Shown: one piece after another, positions 38,385 through 49,406 of the stretch
Numbering within the stretch: the first letter of the stretch is position 1
How the letters are laid out: each line of letters starts with the position of its first letter
The notes under the pieces: generated by a model
What the model saw: the letters and a program-made list of their open reading frames with translations, nothing else
What the model was told of the DNA's origin: nothing
Database searches by the model: none
Program-made: the position numbers and the translations under genes
Assembly (NCBI GenBank): GCA_021325385.1
Contig: JAJPHH010000028.1
Span: 53,348 to 117,347, forward strand
Direction: 5' to 3'
Length of the DNA: 64,000 bases
DNA from: Alphaproteobacteria bacterium
Lineage (GTDB): Bacteria; Pseudomonadota; Alphaproteobacteria; Rhizobiales; Beijerinckiaceae

Positions 38385-39664
38385 TGGCGCCGGCCAGCCT
38401 CGTCGCTTATCGCCTCGCCGCCCGCATCTTGGCGCCGCTCAGCGGGCCGTTGCTCTCCTTCCGGCGCGCCCGCGGCAAAGAGGACCCCGAACGGCTTGCA
38501 GAACGGCGCGGCTTTCCCAGCCGCGAGCGGCCGGAAGGGCCGCTCGTCTGGCTGCATGGCGCGAGCGTCGGCGAAAGCCTGTCGCTTCTGCCGCTGATCG
38601 AGCGCCTGTCGCAAGCAGGCCAGGCGGCCGTGATCACGACGGGCACCGTGACTTCTGCGCGGCTCCTCGCCGAGCGCTTGCCGGCCGGCGCGCTGCACCA
38701 ATACGCGCCGCTCGACGCGCCGCAATACATGCGCCGGTTCATGAAACACTGGCGTCCTAACGCGGCGCTGATCGCGGAATCGGAATTGTGGCCGAACATG
38801 ATCCTCGAGGCGAGCGCCGCCGAGACGCCGATCATTCTCGTCAACGCCCGGCTCAGCGAACGATCGTACCTTCGCTGGAAGGCCCGGGCGCCCGGTTTCG
38901 CCGGCGCGCTGCTCGCGCGGGTCGATTTGGCGCTCGCCCAGAGCAAGGCGGACGCGGAGCGCTTCGCTCTGCTTGGCGCGCCGCGGGTAGAATGCGCCGG
39001 CAATCTCAAATTCGACGCGCCGGCGCCGCCGGCCGACATGCGGGAATTGGCGATGCTGTCTGGCCGAATCGCGGGCCGACGAGTCTGGATCGCGGCTTCG
39101 ACTCATGAAGGCGAAGAGGCGGTCGTCGCCGATACTCATCGACGCCTCGCCAGCCGCTTTCCGGAATTGCTCACTCTGATTGCGCCGCGCCATCCGAGCC
39201 GCGGGCCCGAAATCGCCGAAACATTGCGAGGCTTCGGCCTGACCTGCGCCCTACGCTCGCAAGGGGCCGAGCCGGGCGCCGAAGCGATCTATATTTGCGA
39301 TACGATCGGCGATCTCGGCCTGTTCTATCGTCTGGCCGGCGTGGTCTTCCTCGGCAAGTCGCTGAACAAGGAGGCGGGCGGCGGGCAAAATCCGATCGAG
39401 CCGGCCAAGCTCGCCAGCGCCATCCTCCACGGGCCCTACGTCCACAATTTCGCCGACGTCTATAGCCTGCTTGACGCCGCCGGCGGCGCCGCGCCAGCGC
39501 GCGACGCCGGCGAATTGGCCGAAGCGTTGACGACGCTTTTCGACGACGGCGGCAAGCTGCGCGCCATGGCCCGCGCCGCTTCTCAGGCGGTCGAAAGCCA
39601 GACCGGCGCGCTCGAACGCACAATCCGGGCGATCGCCCCGTACCTCGTCGAAAGCAAGACATGA
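38384..39664 (+). CDS. waaA: 3-deoxy-D-manno-octulosonic acid transferase
   Basis: ERRGFPSRERPEGPLVWLHGASVGESLSLLPLIERL...LGKSLNKEAGGGQNPIEPAKL; 1-nt stop/start overlap with the upstream gene. Confidence 0.94.
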   Translation: MAPASLVAYRLAARILAPLSGPLLSFRRARGKEDPERLAERRGFPSRERPEGPLVWLHGASVGESLSLLPLIERLSQAGQAAVITTGTVTSARLLAERLPAGALHQYAPLDAPQYMRRFMKHWRPNAALIAESELWPNMILEASAAETPIILVNARLSERSYLRWKARAPGFAGALLARVDLALAQSKADAERFALLGAPRVECAGNLKFDAPAPPADMRELAMLSGRIAGRRVWIAASTHEGEEAVVADTHRRLASRFPELLTLIAPRHPSRGPEIAETLRGFGLTCALRSQGAEPGAEAIYICDTIGDLGLFYRLAGVVFLGKSLNKEAGGGQNPIEPAKLASAILHGPYVHNFADVYSLLDAAGGAAPARDAGELAEALTTLFDDGGKLRAMARAASQAVESQTGALERTIRAIAPYLVESKT

Positions 39665-40671
39665 GGGCGCCGCGCTTCTGGGCGGCGGAGCCGCCGAGCA
39701 TCGCCGCGCGAGCCTTGCAGCCTCTTGGCGCCGTTTACGGCGCGCTCGCCGCATGGCGTATGGGCCGACCGGGACGGCGCGCCGCCGCGCCGGTGATCTG
39801 CGTCGGCAATTTCACCGTCGGCGGCGCGGGCAAGACGCCGGCTGCGATCGCGATCGCCAAGCTGCTGATCGCGCAGGGCGAGAACGTCGCGTTCCTGTCG
39901 CGCGGCTATGGCGGCGGGCGCAGCGGCGCGCCGATTGCGGTCGATCCGGAGCGCCACGGCGCGAGCCAAGTCGGCGACGAGCCGCTGCTGCTCGCGCGTA
40001 TCGCGCCCTGCTTCGTCTCGCCGGATCGAGCGGCCGCCGCCGATGCAGCGATCGCCGCTGGCGCGAGCGTCCTTGTCCTCGACGACGGCTTGCAGAATCC
40101 CTCGCTCGCCAAGGATTTCAGCTTGGCGGCGATCGACGGCGCCTATGGTTTCGGCAACGGGCTCTGCCTTCCGGCCGGACCGTTGCGTGCGCCCGCCAGC
40201 GCGCAATGGCCGCATGTCGCCATCGCGGTGGTCGTTGACGCGCCGGATCCCGCCGCTAAGGGCTGGCGCGCCGCCGTCGGCGGACAGGCGATTGGCGCGC
40301 GGCTCGTACCTGAGCCGGCGGCGGCGACGCGCCTGGAAGGGCGCGACGTCCTCGCCTTCGCTGGCATCGGCCGGCCGGAAAAGTTTTTTGCGACCCTCGC
40401 GGCGCTCGGCGCGCGAGTCGCAGCGACGCGCGGCTTTCCCGATCATCACCTCTATTCGAAAGCCGAGCTCGACGCGCTTTTCGCCGAAGCGGCGAAGAAG
40501 GGACTCGCCCTGGTCACGACCGAGAAGGATCTGGTACGGTTGCCGCCTGGCTATGCGCCGCAGATCGCCGCGCTGCCCGTGGCGATGCGTTTCGATGACG
40601 AGCCGCTCGTACTGCGGCTGCTCGCCGAAACCCTGGCGCAGCGTCGAAGCCTTCACCCCGCCAAGCGGTGA
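39661..40671 (+). CDS. lpxK: tetraacyldisaccharide 4'-kinase
   Basis: APVICVGNFTVGGAGKTPAAIAIAKLL...VLVLDDGLQNPSLAKDFSLAAIDG. Confidence 0.94.
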   Translation: MRAPRFWAAEPPSIAARALQPLGAVYGALAAWRMGRPGRRAAAPVICVGNFTVGGAGKTPAAIAIAKLLIAQGENVAFLSRGYGGGRSGAPIAVDPERHGASQVGDEPLLLARIAPCFVSPDRAAAADAAIAAGASVLVLDDGLQNPSLAKDFSLAAIDGAYGFGNGLCLPAGPLRAPASAQWPHVAIAVVVDAPDPAAKGWRAAVGGQAIGARLVPEPAAATRLEGRDVLAFAGIGRPEKFFATLAALGARVAATRGFPDHHLYSKAELDALFAEAAKKGLALVTTEKDLVRLPPGYAPQIAALPVAMRFDDEPLVLRLLAETLAQRRSLHPAKR

Positions 40672-40861
40672 ATAGTACGGAGACGGTTGGTCGGGCAGTT
40701 GTATCGTCGTGGCCAGCTGATCGGCTCTCTCCTTCTTTCTCCCGTTCTGTTTCGCCCCGTCGATTTCACATCGCGCGACTGGCGACGATTCTGCTTGACC
40801 CGGCGCGCCGCGCGGCCAGTCTGAAAGCCAACAACGATTCTCTAGAAACAGGAGGCGCTCG

Positions 40862-41206
40862 ATGAAATTCCCGCTGGCGACCGCTCTCGCCGCCCTGCTT
40901 CTCGCCGGCTGCAACACGGCGCAGCCTGCCTTCGTCGCGCAGGCGCAAGCGACCCCAGGGACAGCGGCGGTGACGCCGCGCAATTTCGCCATGCCCAGCG
41001 GGGCGGGCTGCGCCGGCGACATCGCTCGCTACCGCGCGGTTCAGGACAATGATCTCGCCATGGGGCATGTCGCCCAATCCGTCTATAACCAGATCAAGCG
41101 CGAAATCGCCGCGGCGGAAAAAGTCTGCGCGGCCGGCAAGGATCGTGAGGCGAGCGCCATGATCAGGGCCTCTGAAAAACGGCATGGCTATCCGACGGAG
41201 CTGTAA
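40862..41206 (+). CDS. hypothetical small lipoprotein
   Basis: MKFPLATALAALLLAGCNTAQP lipobox; 114 aa. Confidence 0.75.
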   Translation: MKFPLATALAALLLAGCNTAQPAFVAQAQATPGTAAVTPRNFAMPSGAGCAGDIARYRAVQDNDLAMGHVAQSVYNQIKREIAAAEKVCAAGKDREASAMIRASEKRHGYPTEL

Positions 41207-41316
41207 CATAAGCGCTGATTGGGGATACTGCCGTCCTTGTTGGGCAAGACGATCCAGCAATGGTCATGGCTCTGGATCGCTTCGTCCTTCGCTCCTCGCG
41301 CCAGTCTCGGCTGCTT

Positions 41317-42063
41317 TCAGGAGGCGGCTTGACGTGACGGGTCGCCAAAGGCGTAGCGCAGAAAATCCACCATGAACCGCGCCATGCGCTTGCCTTCGAT
41401 CTCGGCCGCCGAGCGGGCGATGTGCATGCGCTCGAGCTCCGGCCTCTTTTCGCTGGCGAGATAGGCTTCGATCCGCGCCTTGACCGTTTCCGCGTCATCG
41501 GCGACCGTGACGGGCTTCATGCAAGCGACGAGCGGCGGCGCCTCGACGACGATCCAATCATCGGCGATGGCGAGGTCGCTCGCTTTGAGACCCGTCTCCT
41601 CCTCCAATTCGCGCACGACGCTGGCGCGAAGGTCGACGCGGCCGTCGAACACGTCGCTCGGATCGGGCGTGCCGGCGGCGAAATAGATCGCGCCGCCATT
41701 GGCGGTGTGATGGGCCATTTCGCCCAGCAAATAAGCTCCGTCCGCGGATTGCAGCGCGGCCATCGAGAAGCCGTTGGCGACGCTGCGATCGGGAAAGCCG
41801 AAGTCCCGCCAAGCGAGAAAGGCCTTGAAATCCGTCTCGAAATAATCGCCGCGAAGGATTGTCGCGCCGTCGCCGCGGCGGACGAATTCGTAGGCGCCCA
41901 TCAACAGGACGCGGCCGTCGAAAAGGTTGGGCCGCTCGGCCTTACGCCTGCGCCAATGATCGAGAATGTCGGCGGCGCGCTCTTCGGCGAAGGCCCAGGC
42001 GCGCGGGCGCATTTTGAGGTCAAGCGCCGCCACTTTCAGAATGCGGCTCTGTTCGCCGCTCAT
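41317..42063 (-). CDS. NUDIX hydrolase-like protein
   Basis: [28 protein letters not shown]...GRVDLRASVVRELEEETGL (NUDIX box); start ATG at 42063. Confidence 0.88.
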   Translation of the reverse strand: MSGEQSRILKVAALDLKMRPRAWAFAEERAADILDHWRRRKAERPNLFDGRVLLMGAYEFVRRGDGATILRGDYFETDFKAFLAWRDFGFPDRSVANGFSMAALQSADGAYLLGEMAHHTANGGAIYFAAGTPDPSDVFDGRVDLRASVVRELEEETGLKASDLAIADDWIVVEAPPLVACMKPVTVADDAETVKARIEAYLASEKRPELERMHIARSAAEIEGKRMARFMVDFLRYAFGDPSRQAAS

Positions 42064-42959
42064 ACGTTGATCGCGCCTTGCGAGATGATCACCGCCGAGC
42101 CGCCGATCGTCGCCGAGCGCAACGCGCCGTTCTCGACTTCGAGGCCGAGCGCAATCAGGCTGGGCCGGCCCATTTCGAAACCCTGTTCGATGACGTACGT
42201 CGTTTCGCCTTCCGCCGGCTTTTCGAACCGCATCAACACGCCGGCGAAGGCCGCGGCGGCCGAGCCGGTGGCCGGGTCCTCGACCACGCCCAAGCCGGGG
42301 GCGAACATGCGGGCGCGGAACGACGAGCCCGGCCGCTCCGCCTCGCGCGTATAGAGATAGACGCCAGGTTCGCCGCCTGCGCCCCAGGGGTGAGCGTTCG
42401 GCCGCGCTTTGGCGAGAGCGGCGCGGCTGGCGACGGGCGCGAAGAGAAACGGATTGCCGGCGGAATAGACGCTCGGGCGATGCGCGTCGAAGCCGATCTC
42501 GTCGGGCGCGAGGCCGAGGCGATTGGCGAGGGTCGCGGCGGGCGGCGCTTCGCCCGCCGGCTCGGGCAGACGCGGCAAGGTGAAATACGCGGCCGGCGCT
42601 TGGTTCGGACGATGGCGCGCGACGCAGACGATGTCGCCGACCCCTTCCTCGACGACGACGCGCAAATCCTGCCGCGCCAGCAATTCCGGCGCGCGCAATT
42701 GCGCCAGCAGCACGGCCGCGCCCACCGTCGGGTGACCGGCGAAGGGCAATTCGCGGCCGGGCGTGAAGATGCGCAGGCGCGCCGTGTTGACCGGATCGCG
42801 CGGCGCGAAGACGAAAACAGTCTCGGAAAGATTGAATTCGCGCGCGATCGCCTGCATGCGGCTGTCGTCGAGTCCGTCGCAGTCGAGCACCACGGCGAGC
42901 GGATTGCCGGCGAGCGCCGCATCGGTGAAGACGTCGAGCGTGTGGAATTTCCGACGCAT
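42060..42959 (-). CDS. PhzF-family isomerase
   Basis: [28 protein letters not shown]...[23 protein letters not shown]...[19 protein letters not shown]. Confidence 0.94.
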   Translation of the reverse strand: MRRKFHTLDVFTDAALAGNPLAVVLDCDGLDDSRMQAIAREFNLSETVFVFAPRDPVNTARLRIFTPGRELPFAGHPTVGAAVLLAQLRAPELLARQDLRVVVEEGVGDIVCVARHRPNQAPAAYFTLPRLPEPAGEAPPAATLANRLGLAPDEIGFDAHRPSVYSAGNPFLFAPVASRAALAKARPNAHPWGAGGEPGVYLYTREAERPGSSFRARMFAPGLGVVEDPATGSAAAAFAGVLMRFEKPAEGETTYVIEQGFEMGRPSLIALGLEVENGALRSATIGGSAVIISQGAINV

Positions 42960-42984
42960 GATTTCGTCTTGCTTCCTTCAATTC

Positions 42985-43890
42985 TCAAATTGGCTCGGGC
43001 GCGAACCGGTGCGAAGGATCGACGAGCTCGTCCTGCGCCGCGATCAAAGCGAGTTCTTTCTCGCCTGCCGCCGCCGTCGCAGCGACGAGACCATAGACGG
43101 AGGACGCCGCGCGCGCGAGGGCTTCCGCTGCATCGCGCCGCTTCAGCCAGTGATGGAGAAAAAGCGCCGCAATCACGTCGCCTGCGCCATTGACCGAGAT
43201 CGGCGCTCGCGGCGTGCGCAGCCGCCAAGCGCCGCTTTCGTCGGAGGCGAGAAGGTCGAGGCTATCCTCGGGCGTATCGTCAAGCTGAACCGAGGTCGCG
43301 AGAATGACGGCCGGGCCCGCCGCATGCAGCTTGCCTAAGGCCGTCCGCGCGGCGCCGAGAGCGCGCGCTTCGCCGCCGGCGAGAAATTCGAGCTCGAAAT
43401 GGTTGGGCGTGACGATCGTCGCGGCGGGAACCGAGCGCTCGCGCATGAATTCGGCGACCTCTTCGCGCACATAGAGCCCGCGACCGACGTCGCCCAGCAC
43501 CGGATCGCAGCAATAGGCGGCGCCCGGATTGGCGGCGCGGATCGCGTCGACTGCGCGCAGGGCCGCCGCCCCGACCTCTGGCGAGCCGAGATAGCCGGTC
43601 AACGCGCCGGCGCAGCTTTTCAGCGCGCCGCGCTCGACGAGGCCGGCGACGCAATCGTCGATGTCGCCCGGCGCGAAAACCCGGCCGCGCCAAGCGCCAT
43701 AGCCGGTGTGATTGGAGAATTGCACCGTGTGGATCGGCCAGACTTCACGGCCAAGCCGCTGCAAGGCGAAGACGGCCGCCGAATTGCCGACATGGCCGTA
43801 AACGACATGCGACTGGATCGACAGGATCCCCGCCCGAGAAGGCTCGCCGCCGCCTTCGCCCATCGGAGGAGCTGGAGCCGCAGCCGCCAT
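42985..43890 (-). CDS. pdxY: pyridoxal kinase
   Basis: [45 protein letters not shown]. Confidence 0.94.
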   Translation of the reverse strand: MAAAAPAPPMGEGGGEPSRAGILSIQSHVVYGHVGNSAAVFALQRLGREVWPIHTVQFSNHTGYGAWRGRVFAPGDIDDCVAGLVERGALKSCAGALTGYLGSPEVGAAALRAVDAIRAANPGAAYCCDPVLGDVGRGLYVREEVAEFMRERSVPAATIVTPNHFELEFLAGGEARALGAARTALGKLHAAGPAVILATSVQLDDTPEDSLDLLASDESGAWRLRTPRAPISVNGAGDVIAALFLHHWLKRRDAAEALARAASSVYGLVAATAAAGEKELALIAAQDELVDPSHRFAPEPI

Positions 43891-44123
43891 TATCCACAGC
43901 GCCAGGCGGCCGGGCGCGCAAAAACTCCCCCGATGGCGGATTTTTTTATCGTTTGAAAATAGAGCCTTAGGCCGGCAACAATAACAGAGCGCGGTCGTGT
44001 CATATTATGCTCACATTTGAATAGCTTTTGCGGGCCGCGCACAAGAACGTGACCAAGAAGATGGAACAAGCCTGAAGACCATCCTTCGCCATTTTGTCGA
44101 CACAACTGCAACAGCGGGGAATA

Positions 44124-44711
44124 ATGACGAGCGCTGCTCATGTTTACGCTTCGGGGCTTCGCCACAATTCGCTGAAAACCTTCAAGTCCATTTTTTTGAC
44201 CGCCGCATTGATAGCGGGTCTGACCTTATCCAATCATACCGTCGCTTGGGCCGGCAATGAGAACGGCGGCTCGATGTATTTCAAGGCGGCCAGCCAGCCC
44301 GTTCTCCGCGAGGGCCGAGCCGCGGCGGTCGCGGAGCCGCCGCGCGCCGGCGCTTCGCCAAGCATTTACGCCATGGTCACGGCGGCCGCCGAGCGGCACG
44401 GGGTCCCGGTCGCTTTGGCGCACGCGATCATCAAGATCGAGAGCGGCTACAATTGCCACGCTCGTTCGCGCTACGGCGCGCTCGGCATCGGCCAAGTCAT
44501 GCCTTCCAGCGCGCGCGCCGAGGGCGTTTCCGGCAATCTCTATGAATGCAGCACCGGGCTCGAAGCCTCGATGCGCTATCTGAAGCGCGCGATCGCCACT
44601 TACGGCGACAATTGCGCCGCGGCTTCCGCTTATAATACCGGCATCTATGGCCGCGGCCGCTGCACCGGCTATGGGCGTCGCGCGATACGGCTCGCGGAGG
44701 CGATGAAGTGA
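44124..44711 (+). CDS. lytic transglycosylase (SLT domain) protein
   Basis: AAERHGVPVALAHAIIKIESGYNCHARSRYGALGIGQVMPSSARAEGVSGNLYECSTGLEASMRYLKRAI. Confidence 0.92.
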   Translation: MTSAAHVYASGLRHNSLKTFKSIFLTAALIAGLTLSNHTVAWAGNENGGSMYFKAASQPVLREGRAAAVAEPPRAGASPSIYAMVTAAAERHGVPVALAHAIIKIESGYNCHARSRYGALGIGQVMPSSARAEGVSGNLYECSTGLEASMRYLKRAIATYGDNCAAASAYNTGIYGRGRCTGYGRRAIRLAEAMK

Positions 44712-44719
44712 GCCGACGC

Positions 44720-44747
44720 GCGCCGGCGTCTCGCCGGCGCCTTTTTT
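44720..44747 (+). terminator. intrinsic terminator after the lytic transglycosylase gene
   Basis: GCGCCGGCG TCT CGCCGGCGC C TTTTTT. Confidence 0.85.
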
Positions 44748-44949
44748 GGGGACAGCGGCCGTCGGGCCATGCCGCGCCCGCTGTCGTCCGTAAGGCGAGG
44801 AAGGTCCTACCGGCTTGATTGGGCTCGACTGAAAGTACGTGCGACGAACAAGCGCATGGCGCGCCTTTGGCTAAGCTAAGCGCGGATCGCTGGGTTCTTT
44901 TCCCTCGCCTCTGCTATAAGCGGCTCCTCGCCCTGGCCAACGAGGAGCT

Positions 44950-46662
44950 GTGACTTTGACCGACGCCGCCTTTCTCTCCCGCGCCATCGCGCAAGGCCGC
45001 GGTCTCGCCGAGGCCGACATCGTCATCAAAGGCGGGCGAATTTTCGATCTGACCTCCGGCGCGTTGCTCAAAAGCGACGTCGCCATCTGCGGCGATCGCA
45101 TCGTCGGCGTTCAAGGCGATTATCGCGGCGTGCGCATGTTCGACGCCACCGGCAAGATCGTCGTCCCCGGCTTCATCGACACGCATCTCCATGTCGAATC
45201 GTCGCTGATCACGCCGCTCGAATTCGATCGCTGCGTCCTGGCGCATGGCGTGACGACCGCAATTTGCGATCCGCATGAAATCGCCAACGTGCTGGGCTCG
45301 ACCGGAATAAAGTATTTTCTCGACGCTTCGCTTGCGACCGTGCTCGATTTGCGCGTTCAATTGTCGAGCTGCGTGCCGGCGACGCATCTGGAGACGTCGG
45401 GCGCGCGGCTCGAAGTCGACGACCTTCTGCCTTTCGCCAAACATCCGAAAGTGCTCGGCCTCGCCGAATTCATGAATTTTCCAGGCGTGCTCGCGCGCGA
45501 TCCCGCCTGCCTCGCCAAGCTCGCGGCGTTCCAGAATCGTCGCATCGACGGCCATTCGCCGCTGCTTCGCGGGCTCGACCTCAACGGCTATCTCGCGGCT
45601 GGCGTACGTACCGATCATGAGACGACGAACATGCCCGAGGCTCTGGAGAAGCTCTCGAAAGGCATGTTCATCCTGGTGCGCGAAGGCTCGGTCTCGAAAG
45701 ACCTCCACGCCCTGGCGCCGCTGATCACCGAGCGCCATTCGCCATATGTCGCTTTCTGCACCGACGACCGCAACCCGCTCGACATCGCCGAGGAGGGCCA
45801 TCTCGATTTTCTGATTCGCACCGCGATCAAGCTCGGCGCGCCGCCGCTCGCCGCGTACCGCGCCGCCAGCATTTCCGCGGCGCGGATTTTCGGGCTGATG
45901 GATCGCGGCCTCGTCGCGCCCGGCTGGCGCGCCGATCTCGTCGTGATCGACGACCTCGAATCCTGCGCGGTGCGCCAAGTCTTCGCCGGCGGCCGGCCCG
46001 TGGAGGAGGCGCTGTTCGAGCAGCGCAGCGCGGTCGCGCCGGTCGGACGCGGCAGCGTGAAGGCGGCGCGCGTCTCGGCGGCTGATTTCGTCGCCAAAGG
46101 CTCCTTTCCCTCCACGCTGGCGATCGGCGTCGTCCCCGGCAAGATCATAACCGAGCGCGCGCCCGTGACCCTGCCTTTCGCCAATGGCGAGCGAAAGATC
46201 GATCTCGACCAGGACGCAGTGAAAGTCGCGGTGGTGGGCCGCCATGGCGTCAATCGCAACATCGCGGTCGCCTTCGTCCAAGGCTTCGGCATGAAACGAG
46301 GCGCGATCGCTTCGTCCGTCGGCCATGATTGTCACAATATCTGCGTCGTCGGCGCCAATGAGGACGACATGGCCGCCGCGGTCAACCGGCTGATCGAGAT
46401 CGAGGGCGGCTTCGCCGTGGCCGAAGGCGGCGACATCCTCGCCGAACTCGCGCTGCCGGTCGCCGGCTTGATCAGCCTGAAGAGTTTCGAAGAGGTGCGT
46501 GAAGCGCTGATCCCCCTCCGCGCCTCGGCGAAGAGCCTCGGCGTGGTTCTTCCCGAGCCGTTCTTGCAAGTCGCGTTCCTGCCGCTGCCGGTCATCCCGC
46601 ATCTGAAGATCACGGATATGGGACTGGTCGATGTGGACCGGTTCGAGTTCGTACGGGATTGA
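44950..46662 (+). CDS. ade: adenine deaminase
   Basis: [33 protein letters not shown]...[48 protein letters not shown] start. Confidence 0.95.
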   Translation: MTLTDAAFLSRAIAQGRGLAEADIVIKGGRIFDLTSGALLKSDVAICGDRIVGVQGDYRGVRMFDATGKIVVPGFIDTHLHVESSLITPLEFDRCVLAHGVTTAICDPHEIANVLGSTGIKYFLDASLATVLDLRVQLSSCVPATHLETSGARLEVDDLLPFAKHPKVLGLAEFMNFPGVLARDPACLAKLAAFQNRRIDGHSPLLRGLDLNGYLAAGVRTDHETTNMPEALEKLSKGMFILVREGSVSKDLHALAPLITERHSPYVAFCTDDRNPLDIAEEGHLDFLIRTAIKLGAPPLAAYRAASISAARIFGLMDRGLVAPGWRADLVVIDDLESCAVRQVFAGGRPVEEALFEQRSAVAPVGRGSVKAARVSAADFVAKGSFPSTLAIGVVPGKIITERAPVTLPFANGERKIDLDQDAVKVAVVGRHGVNRNIAVAFVQGFGMKRGAIASSVGHDCHNICVVGANEDDMAAAVNRLIEIEGGFAVAEGGDILAELALPVAGLISLKSFEEVREALIPLRASAKSLGVVLPEPFLQVAFLPLPVIPHLKITDMGLVDVDRFEFVRD

Positions 46663-46677
46663 TATAACCTGTACCGT

Positions 46678-46762
46678 GATTGCGAGGAGCGAAGCGACGA
46701 AGCAATCCATTCGATGGGCTGCGCCCTATGAGTGGATTGCTTCGCTCCGCTCGCAAGAACGG
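46678..46762. repeat. palindromic repeat, family B, copy 2
   Basis: GATTGCGAGGAGCGAAGCGACGAAGCAATCCATTC...AGTGGATTGCTTCGCTCCGCTCGCAAGAACGGG. Confidence 0.85.
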
Positions 46763-46802
46763 GCGACATGTAAGGTACGTTCGACGCGCTCCCCCGAGTC
46801 GT

Positions 46803-47189
46803 CTACTTCCGTCCCGCCGCCGCATAGGCGAAGGTCGCGGCCAGCGCCAGCCAGAAGACGATCATTCCCGTTCCGCCGATCGGCGCGGCCATCGGGAAGA
46901 GCCGGCCGCCGGCCAACGAGCGCGCGGCAAGATCGGCGGCGAAAAGGACCGCCGCGCAGCCAAGGCCGGTCCCGCCAATGAGCGCGGCGCGGCGAACGCC
47001 TTCGCGTACGATCTGGCCGACGAGCGCCGCAAGGGCGAGCAGCGCCGCGGCGTGCAAGATCAGGAACAGGGCGGCGGTGCGGGCGAGGCCGCTCTCGCCG
47101 TCGCCATGCGCCGCGGCTGCGGCGAGCGCGACGCCGGCCGCGCCCATTGTCGCGGCGAGAGCGGCGAGGGCCAGGGAGGGACGCGTCAT
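46803..47189 (-). CDS. DUF423-family membrane protein
   Basis: 128 aa, four hydrophobic segments: LALAALAATMGAAGVALAAAAAHG...APIGGTGMIVFWLALA. Confidence 0.8.
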   Translation of the reverse strand: MTRPSLALAALAATMGAAGVALAAAAAHGDGESGLARTAALFLILHAAALLALAALVGQIVREGVRRAALIGGTGLGCAAVLFAADLAARSLAGGRLFPMAAPIGGTGMIVFWLALAATFAYAAAGRK

Positions 47190-47319
47190 CGGATAAGCGT
47201 TATAGGGGATCGGCTGTCGAAGGACAGGCCCTAACGCGGTTCGGCCCGCTTCCCGCCGCCGCCGGCCTGCGCTAAGTCAGTCCCTCGCTGCGGCGCGCCG
47301 CCTCGCAACAGGACAGCCA

Positions 47320-47964
47320 ATGTCTCTGGTGAGCCATCTCCACAGCCTCATCCACAATTACGGCTACTTCGCCGTGTTCGTCACCGTCTGTCTCGAGTGC
47401 CTCGGCGTGCCGATCCCGGGCGAGACGGCGCTCGTCACCGCGGCGATCTTCGCCGGCGAGCGCGAACTCGACATTTTCGGCGTGATCGGCGCTGCGACCT
47501 TGGCCGCGATCGTCGGCGGCTCGATCGGCTATTGGATCGGCAGGCAATTCGGCTTTCCGCTGGTCGTCAGATACGGCCGCTATATCCATCTCGACGAACC
47601 GCGGCTGAAGCTCGGCCAATATTTGTTCAAGCGACATGGCGGCAAGATCGTCTTTTTCGGCCGCTTCATCGCCTTGCTGCGCGCTTTCGCCGCCGTGCTC
47701 GCCGGGATCAACCGACTGCCCTGGCCGCGCTTCTCCCTGTTCAACGCGCTCGGCGCGCTCGTCTGGGCGAGCGTCTTCGGTTTCGGCGGCTTTTTTCTCG
47801 GCAAGGCGTTCGAGCTCTATGCGCGGCCGGTCGGCGTCGCCGTCCTGGTTTGCGCGGTGGTGGGAGGGGTCGCGGCGAGCCGGTTCATCGCCCATCACGA
47901 GCGGCGGCTGATCGACGAGGCGGAGGCGGCGATGCCGGGGCCGCTGGTCGCCCCGCGGGATTAG
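47320..47964 (+). CDS. DedA-family membrane protein
   Basis: YFAVFVTVCLECLGVPIPGETALVTAAIFAG...GGKIVFFGRFIALLRAFAAVLAGINRLPWPRF. Confidence 0.93.
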   Translation: MSLVSHLHSLIHNYGYFAVFVTVCLECLGVPIPGETALVTAAIFAGERELDIFGVIGAATLAAIVGGSIGYWIGRQFGFPLVVRYGRYIHLDEPRLKLGQYLFKRHGGKIVFFGRFIALLRAFAAVLAGINRLPWPRFSLFNALGALVWASVFGFGGFFLGKAFELYARPVGVAVLVCAVVGGVAASRFIAHHERRLIDEAEAAMPGPLVAPRD

Positions 47965-48214
47965 CCGGGCGGGAGGGCAGAGTTCCCCAGGATATGCACA
48001 GCCTATCGACACGGTTGCAGCGCAAATTTCCACAGGCGGTGGGGCCACGCCGTCCGACCGCCGTCAAGCGGCCACAGCCCGCCCAAAGACAGACCCCGTT
48101 CGAAGTACCCTCGGAGCGGCGGGCTATGACCGCTCCTTCGCTTCGCTTCGCCCCTACGGTGGTGGGTGGCCGGCGCAGCGCTGCGCTTGCAGGTACGTGC
48201 TACCTTAATGAACA

Positions 48215-48239
48215 GTCATTGCGAGCGAAGCAATCCATT
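48215..48239. repeat. half copy of family B repeat
   Basis: GTCATTGCGAGCGAAGCAATCCAT. Confidence 0.6.
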
Positions 48240-48255
48240 TCACAGGGCAGAGTAC

Positions 48256-49302
48256 TCACCCTGCCCGACGCGAAGCGCCCGCCGCCCCGCGCTCGGTCGG
48301 CCCGATCCAGAAGCGTAGCGGCTCGGACCGCCTGATCACGTCGATCGACACCGTGCGGCTGATCTTGTCGGCGTCGAGCAGGCGCAGCAACTCGGCGACG
48401 CCGTTCACGCGTTTGCCGTCGAGCGCGACGATCAGGTCGCCGGACAATAGCCCGGCGTGATCGGCGGGGCTTCCTTGCTCGACCTGCAGCACGCGCGCGC
48501 CATTCGCCTGCTCCAGCCCCAGCCGCAGGGCGATGCGCCGCGGAATCGGAAACGTGCCCGCGCCGACGCCGATATAGGCGCGGCGGACACGGCCATGCCG
48601 CGCGATCTCGCCGAGCACCAAATTGGCGGTGTTGGACGCGACGGCGAAGCAGATGCCCTGCGCGCCCATGATGATCGCGGTGTTGATCCCGATCACCTCG
48701 CCGCGCGACGAGACCAGCGGGCCGCCGGAATTGCCGGGATTGAGCGCCGCGTCGGTCTGGATCACGTCTTCGATCATGCGGCCGCTCTTGGCGCGGAGCG
48801 ATCGGCCGAGCGCCGAGACCACGCCGGCGGTCACGCTCGCGTCGAAGCCGAGCGGATTGCCGATGGCGATGGCGATCTGACCGCGCTTGAGCTTCGACGA
48901 GTCGCCGAGCTTCGCGGAGGGCAAGGTCGCGCCATCGTCGATGCGCAGCAGCGCCAGATCGGTGTCGGGGTCGTCGCCGAGCACGCGCGCATGGAGCTCG
49001 CGGCCTTCGAGCGTCGTGATTTCCGCGCCGCGCGCGCCTTGCACGACATGGCTGTTGGTCAGGACGAATCCATCGGGCGAAACGATCACGCCCGAACCGG
49101 AGCCGGCATTGGCGCCGCCGCGCTTGATGTCGACGCGCACGACGCTCGGCCCGACGCGCTCGACGACATCGCTGACGGCGCGCGAATATGCGTCGAGCGC
49201 TTCGCCGTCATCGATCGCGGACGGCGCGCCGGGGCCGGAGGATTCGGAAGAGACGTCCAAAGCATAAGCGAGGGAGGCGTTCAAGGAGGCTTCGTCGAAC
49301 AT
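48256..49302 (-). CDS. DegP/HtrA-like trypsin + PDZ serine protease
   Basis: GSGSGVIVSPDGFVLTNSHVV, DTDLALLRID, QTDAALNPGNSGGPLVSSRGEVIGINTAI, C-terminal PDZ. Confidence 0.93.
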   Translation of the reverse strand: MFDEASLNASLAYALDVSSESSGPGAPSAIDDGEALDAYSRAVSDVVERVGPSVVRVDIKRGGANAGSGSGVIVSPDGFVLTNSHVVQGARGAEITTLEGRELHARVLGDDPDTDLALLRIDDGATLPSAKLGDSSKLKRGQIAIAIGNPLGFDASVTAGVVSALGRSLRAKSGRMIEDVIQTDAALNPGNSGGPLVSSRGEVIGINTAIIMGAQGICFAVASNTANLVLGEIARHGRVRRAYIGVGAGTFPIPRRIALRLGLEQANGARVLQVEQGSPADHAGLLSGDLIVALDGKRVNGVAELLRLLDADKISRTVSIDVIRRSEPLRFWIGPTERGAAGASRRAG

Positions 49303-49406
49303 GGCGCAGATATGGGAATGTGACCGGAGCGCGGCAAGGCTGCGCGAAATCGGCTCGCGCGACGTGAGCCGGCTTGCCGCCAACCCGGCGCGCTCTGGTT
49401 GAGGCT